Source: Phalacrocorax aristotelis
Lineage: Eukaryota > Chordata > Aves > Suliformes > Phalacrocoracidae
Length of the DNA stretch: 64,000 nucleotides
Assembly: GCF_949628215.1 (NCBI RefSeq)
Contig: NC_134288.1
Span: forward strand, 9,307,682 to 9,371,681
Direction: 5' to 3'
The notes beneath the pieces were generated by a model that saw only the letters and a list, made by a program, of their open reading frames with translations, had not been told where the DNA came from and ran no database searches. Positions 24,501-33,206 of this stretch are shown here, piece by piece. How positions within the stretch are numbered: position 1 is the stretch's first letter; each line of letters begins with the position of its first letter. The translations under genes and the position numbers were made by a program.

Positions 24501-27500
24501 GGGAAAGTGCCTTCCCCCAGCTCGCATGTGCTGTCACCCCGATTAGCCGTCCTGGAGCCATGCAAGAGCTTGCCAGGAGGCAGGCGGCTGCGGCGCAAGA
24601 GCGTGCGTCCACATGCATCCTGGCACACTCTTGCGCCGCAGCTGCCTGCATCCCGGCGTGCTGGGGATGCACAGATGGGAGGACAGGATGAGGTGGAGAG
24701 GGCATTATTGGGGTGCACTAACTGGGGATGGATTTTAGAAAAATGTCCTCCTGCCTGAGAGTTTGGGTATGATTATCACCTGCAGTAGTCAGTGAGGAGC
24801 AAAGGCTGCTCCTGGGATGGTGTGTCCACACCTCTGCTATTTCTGTCCTCTTAAAAGTATCTTAAATATATACGTGATACGAGAGCAATAGCAGGAAAGG
24901 TTGTAAAGGGGATGTGAAACTCCTCTGGGAAGGAAACAGGCGTAACTGGGATGGAATGTCAAATGCCACCTCTCTGTCACAGGTGTAGCTGAGACCTGTA
25001 GCTGGGTCTCAACCGTAGCAGGGGGGACATGGGGTGCCGGGGATCCTGGGGACACACTGCAGGGTGCACTGGCAGCCGGGGCTCCACAGGACTCACCATC
25101 GCACTCACCACCCTGCCAATGTACACAGGGTTGTTGCGGCGGGAGCAATCCCGGTTCTGGTCCCTCAGGAACCTGGGGTTAGTGTCCAGCATCTTGAGGC
25201 AGATAGACAAGATGTCATCCTCAAACTGGCGGAGAGTGGAAAAAAGGTGTTTGAGGTCCCCACGATGCACAGCGGCTCTCCTGTCTCTGTCTTCCCTCCC
25301 TCTTCCACCACAATACCCCTGCAAATGGAGCTGCCAGGCACATGGGGGTCATGGGTCTCCCTTCCCTAGCTGGCGCCCGCTGAGTGACACCCCTCATTGG
25401 TGCCACCATGACAAGGGGTTGGTGCTGCGACTGGCAGAGCCCTCACACCACGGCCAGATCCTGCTCTGCAGCTGCCACTACACAGGCGTCAGGCACGGAC
25501 CTGACCTCTGGGGAAAACCACCTCTTTCCCATCACTGGGGGAGTCACAGCCCTTCCTCAAATCAAGATGCGGATCCTGCGGGGGCCACGGGCACCCCTAT
25601 TCCCATGGCCCCTCCAGGACAGCCCAGCACTCGGGGAGGACAGCCAGGCTCCCCCAGTGCCAGAGGCCCAGTGTCACCATGAGGGGCTGCAGCTCGGGCC
25701 ACAGGCGCTGCCTTATCAGCATGGCCAGCACAGTGCTGGGAAGCGTGTTATCAGGTGCTGGCTCCCAGCACAGTGTGGCCGCTGCGATTAGGACTGTGCA
25801 GCCCCGGGCCCCCCAGGAGCTGTACAGGAACACTCCCCTTGCTCTGCCATGCTTCAAAGTCAGCACATTCCCCTCTCAAAAATGAGATTTTTCTTTGTTT
25901 GTCCCATAGCTGTGTGGTGGGACCGGGTCCTCCTCGAGGTGCTGGCCTCATTCGGTGTGCACATTCGGGGACACACACGTGGCACCAGCTCCTGTGCCCT
26001 GCACTGCCGGGCTGCACAGACTGTGCTCAGCCAGGGGTCCCGGTGGTCCCAGGGGCCGTGCTCCACTCACCTGACCAAAGTTCCAGGCGGTGGAAGTGAT
26101 GTAGTCACGGGAACCCTGGTAGATGAGTCCCTGCTGGGACAGCACGTACTCATAGCGCTCGTTCTCGTCTTGGAGGAAAACTGTGTCCCCTGTGAGGAGA
26201 GTGAGAGATGGGGGCAGGGACGGAGCTCTGCCCTGCGCCCCACAGCCCTGATCAGGGCTCCCCCACCTCCCCAGGGACATGCTGGGCAGTGACTGGGGAT
26301 GGGTCTGGTGGGAAATGAGGCAACAGGGGCTGGAACTGCTCCCATCTGAAAAAGCTGCTGAAGAATTTCAACCCAGTTTGATTTCAGCTGATGAGAAAAT
26401 TTCAGCCTTGTGGTTTTCTTTTCCGTTCTTCCTTGTCTTTCTTTCCTCCCTTTTGTTTTATGGAGTCGGGTCTTTTCCCAAGAGGGGAAACTCCCTGGTG
26501 GGAGAAGCAAGCAGAGGGAACCAGGAACACTAGCTGAGATCGCAGCTCAGGTCATTTTGCTTGCACAGCAGTTACTGCTGGAAAAATCACTATTTACTGG
26601 AAATGTTTTCAGAGAAAAATTGAATACATACATCCTCAGGACCAATGCTTGGCACGGCTCTGGGCAAACAAAACTTCCTAAAGCCCTTTATCTCAGTGGA
26701 GCCATCACCAAGCATTTGGGATTCAGGAAATCGGCTGTTTCAGCCCAGGTCTGGCTGGGTGGAGCTGGGAGTGGGGCGGCACAGGGCTGCTCCTCAGGGC
26801 AGAGGAAGGACATGGAGAGGTGAAAATCCCAGCTGTTGTTCACCCAGCATCGTTAAACCCTGCAGCACTGATTGGTGTCAGTGATGGTGTTGGCTGCCCA
26901 AATTTCACCAGAGCAGTGACACCCCTGGAAGCACAGAGGGCTTGTCCCTGAGCCCACAGTAAGGCGCCCAGTCTGGGAGCGGGTGGGGGCAATTAATTAG
27001 AGGCTGTTGCTCTGCCTACTGCCTGGCTGGGAGCCGCTGCTGGGACCTGCCTTGGGCTTCACACCAGTGCTGCAGAAGTGAGTTCCTGTGGGACATTGCA
27101 TGGTGGGGAGCCCAGATGGGGTGTTGGGTGTTTGGGGTGCTGACAAAGGGGCTGTGTGTATCCTGGGACTGGGGATGGTCCTTGTGGCCCCAACCTGCTG
27201 TGGGGACCGCATGGAGGTGGAAGCAAAATGAGGATTTCTGCTGTGACCTGATCTCAGGTGGGGCTTGGGGCACTTAGGGTCTGCAACGGGGTGAGACACA
27301 GAGGGTTACAGTGCTCTGGCAGAGCTGAGGCGGGGTGGCTCATGCTCCCTTCACCTGGGGAACCCTGGTCTCAGAAAGGTGAAAGCCTCACCTGGGTGCC
27401 AGGCGTTAAAGAGCAGAATGAAGTCCCCGATGTGGCAGCTGGTGCCCTGGTAGCCGGTGGAGGTCTCCAGTATCAGGCTGTAGCGGCCGATGCAGGCGCT

Positions 27501-30500
27501 AGTAGGGGAGCAGAGCGAGACGGAGAGGGAGCCCCCATCCTGCTGCTGGACCACGGCGCTCCAGCTCGACTCATCCGGGAAGTCAGTCACAGCAAAGTGG
27601 GACCTGGTTCCTGATGTCTTGTCAGGACAGGGCCCTGCCAAGAAGGAGCACATCAGCTCTCCTGGTTCTCCAGGGGCCCTGGAAGCTCCATGCTGCAGGG
27701 GCTGCACCAAGAAGACCTGCCCCGCAAGTGCCCATGGTGTGCCCCTGCCCTCTGTCGTGCAGCGGCTGCCGAGGAATGTTCATTTATTTTTATTGGGTAT
27801 CAGGGACACGGGGCAGCCCAGCTGTGGGATGTTCAGACATGTCTCTTGCTGTTTGGGAAAGGGCAGGATGGAGGGACTCGCCTCATAGGTGCCCCAGAGC
27901 CAGCAGAGTGGAGGGAGTGCCCCCACCCCAGGGCCATGTCTTCTCCCCTCAGCTGCACCCGTTCCTGCTTCTGCTCAGAGCAGAGCAGCCCAGTCCCTGT
28001 GCCCATGCAGCCTGGTCCCGCCACAGTGCATGGCATGGGGGCCCTGGCAGAGCCCGGCTGCTGATGCCAGGGCCCCCATCACCAGGGTGCTCTCAGTGGG
28101 AGCCCTGCTATGCGGGCAGCCTCAGCCGTTGCTGCAAACATCCCATGATTAGCGATTACATCAGTGGCCGAAACACTCGAGCCGAGGACAACATGATCCC
28201 TGCTGGCCCTTCCGAGCACGAGGCTGCGTCCAAGCCACCTGTGCCAAGCCAGCTCCAAACACTGCTCCTCCAGGGCGTGGTGACGTCCAGCCCTGGCCAA
28301 GTGTGGCTCCACAGCGATGACGGTGCCCGTGCAGGGCTGGCCGGCAGCCAGGGCAGTGGTGGTCCTGCAGTGTGCTCCCCTTGCCAGGACCGCAGCCTTG
28401 GGCTGGTCCCCTGCCAGCCTTTGCCTACATTGTGGGCAGGATGCCAGGCAAGTCACCAAAAATACTCATGAAAGTGACACAGTTTATCCTCTCTGTCCTT
28501 TCAGGGAGGCTGGGCTGAGCTAACCCTGTCCTTTTGGCAAGGGCCAGCGTGGCACTGCCATGGGGATGGGCAGCCACAGAAGCCTGCCTCTCCTCCTCCT
28601 CCTCCTCCTCCCCCTCCTCCCTGCCTGCAAAACCCACGGCACCCCCCTCCAGGGCCCCAGGCGCCTGGGTAGGGCTCTTCAAGCATGTCTGCTTTAAAGA
28701 TATGGGCTCTATTTTTGCACAGAGCCGTTTTTCTCTTTCCTGCAGGAGGTGGCATGCAGCCGTGGTGGCTTCACTGCCCTGGGGGACAGGTCTGGCAGCC
28801 CCTGCCCTGGCTGCACCTTGCCAGCCCTGGTGAGGGACATGCCAGGGCCACCTCAGGCAGGGCCTTTGCAAGAGCTGAAGCACCTTTGCCTTTTTTCTGC
28901 AAGCTCAGGCTGTGCTCCAGCCTGACAGCAGCCGCTTCCTGTGCCTTCACCTTAGGGGGCTGTGCTTGGGGGATTCTCCTCACTTGCAAAACCAGCCTAG
29001 GGTCACCCAGGATGTAGCAAGACCTAGTAAAAACCTGGCATGTTTGAGTGGTGGGCAGGCGGACCCCTGCCACAGCTGCTTTGAGACTGAGGAAGCTGCC
29101 AGTTTAGGGTGAAGCTGGGGGGTGCTGGGTTCATATTTGTCACCCCATGGCAGGATCGGAGCTTTTGGGGAAAAGAAAGAGTGTTTTACACTACAAGGAA
29201 GCGTGGGTGCAGTTTCACATTGAATTCTGGCCTGGCTGACTCTGCGGGATGCTGCAGACCCAAAATAACTCTTGCCCAAGAAAGAGTTTCCTCTCCCTTT
29301 GCTCTGAGCTGGCAGGGGCTGAGCATCTGCGTGGTGGCTGTGCCTGGCTCTGGCCACAGGAGCAATGTCTCTGTCCCCATCCCTGCTGCTCCCAGTGGGC
29401 TCTTGCCAGGGCTACAGCAACAGCAGGAGAATCCCCTGGCATGGATCCACTGGGACCTGTCAGAGACTGCACCTGGCTCTCATGTACGGGCTCTGGCACT
29501 GCTCAGGGGGGTAGGACACACAGTGGGGCCATGCGCAGGGGAGGCTCAATGGGAATGTTTCCTTTCTCGAGGGTTTGTGCTTCCTGAGCAAACCCTGCTA
29601 TAGGGATGTCTGAGCAATGGGGGCAAGGGTGGCTGGGTAAAAAGACTATCAGCAAAAGTGCTGTGAAAGCCTCTGGCTGAAAGGATTCACTTTTGCTGAT
29701 GTTTCTTGGAAGGGCAAGACACTCAGGCATGTTCCCTGGCCACAGCCAAGGCACTTCCCAGTTTGCTAGCTGCTCGGGAGTGCCCTGAGTCTGGCTTGGC
29801 CACGGGGAGGATGTGGTGGCTTTTTATTTCTTTATTGCTTCCCTTCAGCTCTTGTTATGGAGTCGAGTTTCTACCTTTTCTCTCAATCTTGGTATAAAAG
29901 CTGTGCACAGCACCAGCCTCTGGCAGGGCGGGGACACCACGTGAGATGCTGCAGGTGCTTCAGTGCAGCATCTGCGTGAGCATGGAGCGAGCCCTCTGGC
30001 AGGGGTCAGCTCATGCCACAGCAGGTGCCCACTCGTGGCGCGGGGCACGGCAGCACTCACCCGTCTCGACGTTGAAGGCAAGTTTGTCCACCCCTTCCTC
30101 GTAGGCTCTGCCCGAGAAGTGCAGGGTGATGGTGAAGGGCTGCCCCCGCCTCACCACCAGCTGCTGGCAGCCCATGTCCGCCGTCCGGTGCTCCCGGCCA
30201 TTGCGCTCACATTGCAGGTCCCATGTCTCCAGCACCAGATCTGCAAAGACAGCAGTGCATACAGCTCTCCTCTCTGCCACACACTCCCAGCCCCGGGCAC
30301 AGCCATGCCCTGCACACGCAGCCCCTGTATGCCGACTGGAAGGGATTGCTGTTACTCCCCACCCTGAGCCCTGGGGTTTTGGACCTTGCTGCCAGGGTTT
30401 GGCAGCCTCCTACCCCCGAGCTGCCCTGTGGGCCCCAATGTGCCTGGCACAGTTCTGGGCACTGTGGCTGCACTGGGCTCTGAGCAATCCTCCCAGAGGG

Positions 30501-32576
30501 CTCTGCGAGCTGGGCTTGCATCACACTCTGTGAGCCTGCCGGGGCAGGGGTCCTGCAGCCAGATGTCAGCTGAGCTCACAGCAAAGCACTGCCCTCCCAA
30601 CCAAGCGTATTTCTTGTGCTATGGTGCTGCTCTCCACAGTATCATCACAGAGGAGGGGCCCTGTGTGCTGCCAGAGCCATGCCACATCCATAAGCCCAGC
30701 ACTCATCTCTGCTCTCTGAGAGGTGCGGGGCCCATCAGCTGGAATTTGCTGTCTGCGTTCCGCACACCCCAAGTGAGCACTGCTGAGCCCAGAGAATGCC
30801 AGTGATGGTTCTGTGCCTCAGCCAGGCTGAGGGCAGCTCTCCAGGCAGCTTTACCGCTCTGTGACTGCTGACAAACTAGAGAGACTGACCATAAATTCTG
30901 TAACAAAGAGGGTGTCTGATTCCTCAGCCTCAGGCGCTCTGCTCTGCCTCCCAGCCCAGCGCCGATGCAGGCAGGGCTGTGCGCCGCAGCAGCCAGTGGC
31001 TGCATCCACGACGCCCCAGGCACCACACTGAAGCGATGTGATATCATTCATCATCACTCAAAGCCAGTGACCCTTGAATGCTCTGCTATCAAACAGGTTA
31101 GTTGCCAGAATAAGCAAAAGCGTTTAGTACATGACAGCACATAACAAGCTCGGTGCCAGCAGGGACTAGGGTGTCTTGTGAGGGGCAATGCTCTGCTTGC
31201 TGCCCTTGTGCCACAGCTCTCCCTGGCTGTGCTTGCATGCCAGCAGTGGTGGTCACTGAGCGCTCCTTGGGCTGGTGCCAGGTAGAAATGGCTGACTCTG
31301 AGCTTGCTGTTCCCACAGTTAAATGACTCTCCAGGCATGGGGACACCACAGCATGCATCTGCGGGATGTGGTCAGGCTCATCTCTGGTTCCCACTGCACT
31401 GTGAGAGCTGCTGTGGACAGCTGGGACTGTTTGTAAATAAGGGCAAAGTCCCTCCAGCTGGTCCATGGGGGCCCTGGATACAGGTCAAACCACAGAAAGG
31501 ACCTTTCTCTTACCAACTCCTGCTTTGTAAGCAGGAGCATGGCTCTGTGCTACAGCACATGAACAGTGTGAGTGCAAACCTCGCTGACACTGAGCCAAAC
31601 TCAGCGCAAATAAGAGTGTGAAGACATCAGGACTGGAGCTCCTCCTTGTCTCAGTCACCCAGGATTATTATTGCTCTCAGCAGATTTACAAAAAGTGGAG
31701 TTTTTCACAGTGCAAGTTTCTCTTCCCAAAGTGATTGGTGCCGCCAGGGCATGCAGATGGCAGCGGAGTCGCAGGCATGGTCATGCAGGAGCAAGGGCTG
31801 CCCAGGGTGCAGCAGCTCAGTTTTGTGCTGGGAGTTGCCAGTGCCTGACCCCAGGGACCCACGCTGGCATCGCTGCTGTGGTGCCGGGAGCTCGGTGAGC
31901 CGGGACAGCCTGCAGCACTGCTGGGCACTAGGGCAGGGTGGTGCCGCCCCACCTGCAGGGCTGTGCACCCATTGGTATCACACAGTCCTGTTTCCTGGGC
32001 CTCTGGAGACAGCTCTGTGGGAGGTGGGGGTCATCTTTGCCCCCTCATGCAAGTCTGGAAAGCCACCCATGTGGAGGGATTTCTGAAAGCCGGGAGCATT
32101 ACTTCTAACTGAACCTCCAGAAATCCTCCTTGAGCCAGGGTTGGGACATAGGCACATGTTCCCAGTCCAGCTGTCAACACACTTCTCTGAGGGCACTGAA
32201 AGCCTTAAATAGCACCATACTTCATTCTCCAAATACTGGCATTGCTCCGGCCGGCAGAGCGCATTGTAGCTGCAGAGGGAGGGAAGGGAGCAGGCTCTGC
32301 ATGAAACCACACTTTTCTCGTCGTCGCTATCCTATATTTTAGTCGTTCCCATTCCCTATTGCCTTTAGCTTAGAGTTCAGTGAGACGGCTCTCGCTCCGG
32401 CTCACAGGAAAGCAAGTTAATGGCTGAAGGTGCCGCCGAGCCCCGGCTGCGGGAGCGCTTTGCTCCCGGGCGCCCCCGCGCAGGTGCGGGGAGCGGCGGC
32501 GGGTCCCCGCTCGCCGTCGGCCAGAAACCGCGGCACCTGCGGAGGGGGATCGTTCTGCGGTCTTACCTTCGGCCAT
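18361..32576 (-). CDS. TGM2: TGM2, protein-glutamine gamma-glutamyltransferase 2 (whole CDS, 13 exons)
   Basis: Tissue transglutaminase forms Ca2+-dependent isopeptide bonds between protein glutamine and lysine residues, and binds and hydrolyses GTP as the G-protein subunit Gh. It acts in cytosol, at membranes and in extracellular matrix. The 13 joined exons total 2070 nt, giving 689 residues, the known chicken length (human 687). Seen directly: N-terminal beta-sandwich (about 1-140), catalytic core (about 141-460) with YGQCW (Cys278), NFHCW (His336) and LDPTPQE (Asp359), transition-state Trp242, vicinal pair Cys371-Cys372, then two beta-barrels. One residue is inserted relative to human before Cys278. 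GTP-site Arg580 and Tyr583 are kept, but human Arg476/Arg478 are Lys and Lys173-Phe174 are Asp-Tyr. No signal peptide, as expected for this unconventionally secreted protein. No frameshift; all introns are GT-AG. Regulation: TATA box in a CpG-rich promoter. Confidence 0.97.
18832..18968 (-). CDS. TGM2: TGM2 coding exon 12
   Basis: 137 nt encoding the start of beta-barrel 2 ([25 protein letters not shown]). Donor GTAAGA; leaves with 2 nt. Confidence 0.97.
19239..19399 (-). CDS. TGM2: TGM2 coding exon 11
   Basis: 161 nt encoding [17 protein letters not shown] through the conserved NPEIKIR. Contains Arg580 and Tyr583, both retained GTP-pocket residues. Leaves in phase 0. Confidence 0.97.
19400..22028 (-). 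other. TGM2: TGM2 intron 10
   Basis: The largest intron of the gene (2.6 kb). No exon is supported inside it. It is GC-rich apart from an AT-rich block at 20650-20765 that looks like a possible conserved element. Shorter TGM2 mRNAs that read into this intron are known in mammals, but I cannot tell from sequence whether that happens here. Confidence 0.7.
22029..22301 (-). CDS. TGM2: TGM2 coding exon 10
   Basis: 273 nt spanning the linker and most of beta-barrel 1 ([20 protein letters not shown]). Residues 476 and 478 are Lys-x-Lys, where human TGM2 has the GTP-binding Arg-x-Arg. Donor GTAAGA. Confidence 0.97.
22484..22723 (-). CDS. TGM2: TGM2 coding exon 9
   Basis: 240 nt encoding the vicinal cysteines 371-372, [19 protein letters not shown], and the conserved [19 protein letters not shown] stretch that ends the catalytic core. 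Confidence 0.97.
22858..22961 (-). CDS. TGM2: TGM2 coding exon 8 (catalytic His and Asp)
   Basis: 104 nt encoding NFHCWVESW (His336) and [10 protein letters not shown] (Asp359), which complete the Cys-His-Asp triad. Donor GTACGG. Confidence 0.97.
23090..23225 (-). CDS. TGM2: TGM2 coding exon 7
   Basis: 136 nt encoding [19 protein letters not shown] through [10 protein letters not shown]. Its polypyrimidine tract is built from a 15-bp tandem repeat (23234-23272 on the plus strand). Confidence 0.97.
23234..23272. repeat. 15-bp tandem repeat in a splice acceptor
   Basis: Two exact copies of AGGCAGGGTGGGATG and a third degenerate partial copy. On the minus strand this C/T-rich array forms the polypyrimidine tract of TGM2 exon 7, ending within 10 nt of the acceptor. 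Confidence 0.85.
24250..24430 (-). CDS. TGM2: TGM2 coding exon 6 (catalytic cysteine)
   Basis: 181 nt, 3 nt longer than the human exon as I recall it (one extra residue in the NDEDRG segment). Carries Cys230, Trp242 and the catalytic Cys278 in [13 protein letters not shown]. Acceptor CAG at 24431-24433, donor GTGAGA. Confidence 0.97.
24572..24657. repeat. long hairpin (inverted repeat) in TGM2 intron 5
   Basis: Left arm 24572-24605 and right arm 24624-24657 are reverse complements at 30 of 34 positions, around an 18-nt loop at 24606-24623. The inner 26 bp have only two mismatches and contain the core CTGCGGCGCAAGAG. Of those two, one becomes a G-U pair and one a C-A mismatch in RNA of either strand. 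It sits about 140 nt upstream of the exon 6 acceptor. It could be a pre-miRNA-like hairpin, a small inverted-repeat element, or a structure affecting splicing. Confidence 0.88.
25097..25225 (-). CDS. TGM2: TGM2 coding exon 5
   Basis: 129 nt, phase 0 at both ends, encoding [14 protein letters not shown] to GRVVSAM. The donor is ATG|GTGAGTCC. A second good donor, GTG|GTGAGTGC, lies 12 nt inside the exon; its use would delete four residues in frame. Confidence 0.96.
26071..26189 (-). CDS. TGM2: TGM2 coding exon 4
   Basis: 119 nt, the same length I recall for human exon 4. Encodes [13 protein letters not shown] and WNFGQ at the start of the catalytic core. Residues 173-174 are Asp-Tyr, where human TGM2 has the GTP-contacting Lys-Phe. 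Confidence 0.97.
27392..27634 (-). CDS. TGM2: TGM2 coding exon 3
   Basis: 243 nt encoding the second half of the beta-sandwich, ending [10 protein letters not shown]. Donor GTGAGG. Contains the family signature STGYQG. Confidence 0.97.
28588..28620. repeat. (TCC)n simple repeat
   Basis: About ten TCC/CCC units within TGM2 intron 2. Purine-rich (GGA) on the transcribed strand. Confidence 0.85.
29648..29700. repeat. 13-bp perfect hairpin in TGM2 intron 2
   Basis: Arms ATCAGCAAAAGTG (29648-29660) and CACTTTTGCTGAT (29688-29700) are perfect reverse complements around a 27-nt loop. The unit is about 53 nt, and it lies in an otherwise ordinary intron. Confidence 0.8.
30061..30240 (-). CDS. TGM2: TGM2 coding exon 2
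   Basis: 180 nt encoding the start of the beta-sandwich domain ([18 protein letters not shown] through FNVETG). Acceptor AG at 30241-30242, donor GTGAGT. Enters with 1 nt carried over and leaves with 1 nt. Confidence 0.97.
30241..32566 (-). other. TGM2: TGM2 intron 1
   Basis: 2.3 kb first intron with no coding signal. A more AT-rich stretch around 31030-31140 contains a TGACC-type half site (near 31067) and may be regulatory. In mouse, retinoid response elements act on Tgm2; I cannot identify a full tripartite element here. Confidence 0.6.
32567..32576 (-). CDS. TGM2: TGM2 coding exon 1
   Basis: Ten coding bases encode Met-Ala-Glu plus the first base of codon 4, followed by donor GTAAG. A 10-nt first coding exon is also the human TGM2 arrangement. 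The ATG lies 64 nt downstream of the TATA box. Confidence 0.95.
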
Positions 32577-32960
32577 GGTGTCCTGGTCCCGGGGAAGCTG
32601 CCCCTCACCGCCTGCCGCCCAGCCCCGCCGCTCGTTCCATTTATACCGCGCCCGCCACTGCTCACACCCCCGCGGCCCGGGATGGTGGAGGGGAAGAAAG
32701 GGAAAACAAAGTTTCCAGGAAACGGAGTGGTTTCGGTCCCACCTATTTAGAATATCCACACCCCACACCCCCCCCCCCCAAAAGGAAAAAAAAAACCAGA
32801 CCCAAGTGGCCGGGGGTTCAGCTCCCGCCCAGGAGCGCCGGGCCGGCCCCTGCCCGCGGGGCTCAGCCCCTCGCCGCCGGCCCCCGCAGCCTCCCCCGGG
32901 CAGGGGCTGGAAACGCTGCCGGTTAAGAGGAGGGGAAAAAGAAACAGTGGGGAGGGAGGA
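32577..32960 (-). promoter_or_regulatory. TGM2: TGM2 core promoter, CpG-rich
   Basis: CpG-rich sequence surrounds the first exon (about 32420-32960), with GC boxes and a TATA box at 32640-32645. Transcription should start about 30 nt downstream of the TATA box, near 32610, giving a 5'UTR of about 35 nt. A run of 12 C at 32768-32779 (12 G on the coding strand) lies about 190 nt upstream of the ATG. Confidence 0.75.
32640..32645 (-). promoter_or_regulatory. TGM2: TGM2 TATA box
   Basis: Minus strand reads GGTATAAATGG, with TATAAA at 32645 down to 32640, 64 nt upstream of the ATG and immediately downstream of a GC box. The human TGM2 promoter is also known to have a TATA box in a GC-rich region. 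Confidence 0.85.
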
Positions 32961-33150
32961 GAGGGGTTGTGCAGTTCACACCGAGGTGCCAGAAAATTGG
33001 GGAATGTTTTCTCCTTATAAAGTTTTCATCCCCCGTGTCTTATCTCCATACCCGGCCACTTCTGGCAAGGAGGATGGCTGCTCTGGATTGCAGCTGCCAG
33101 TCCCCCTTCCCGAAAATGTATCCCTAAAAGACTTAGTGACCAGAGTGAAA

Positions 33151-33206
33151 ATGTGTTGGAAACCTTGCTGTTTGAGGAAATATGTGCTGGAAACCTTGCT
33201 GTTTGC
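33151..33206. repeat. 31-bp tandem duplication upstream of TGM2
   Basis: Two copies of a unit containing GGAAACCTTGCTGTTTG, starting at 33151 and 33182, with one substitution in the shared 24 nt. It lies about 575 bp upstream of the TGM2 ATG. Confidence 0.8.

Larger units (their letters stand above)
27635..30060 (-). other. TGM2: TGM2 intron 2
   Basis: 2.4 kb without coding signal on either strand. Holds a (TCC)n repeat and the 29648-29700 hairpin; otherwise GC-rich and unremarkable. Confidence 0.7.
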
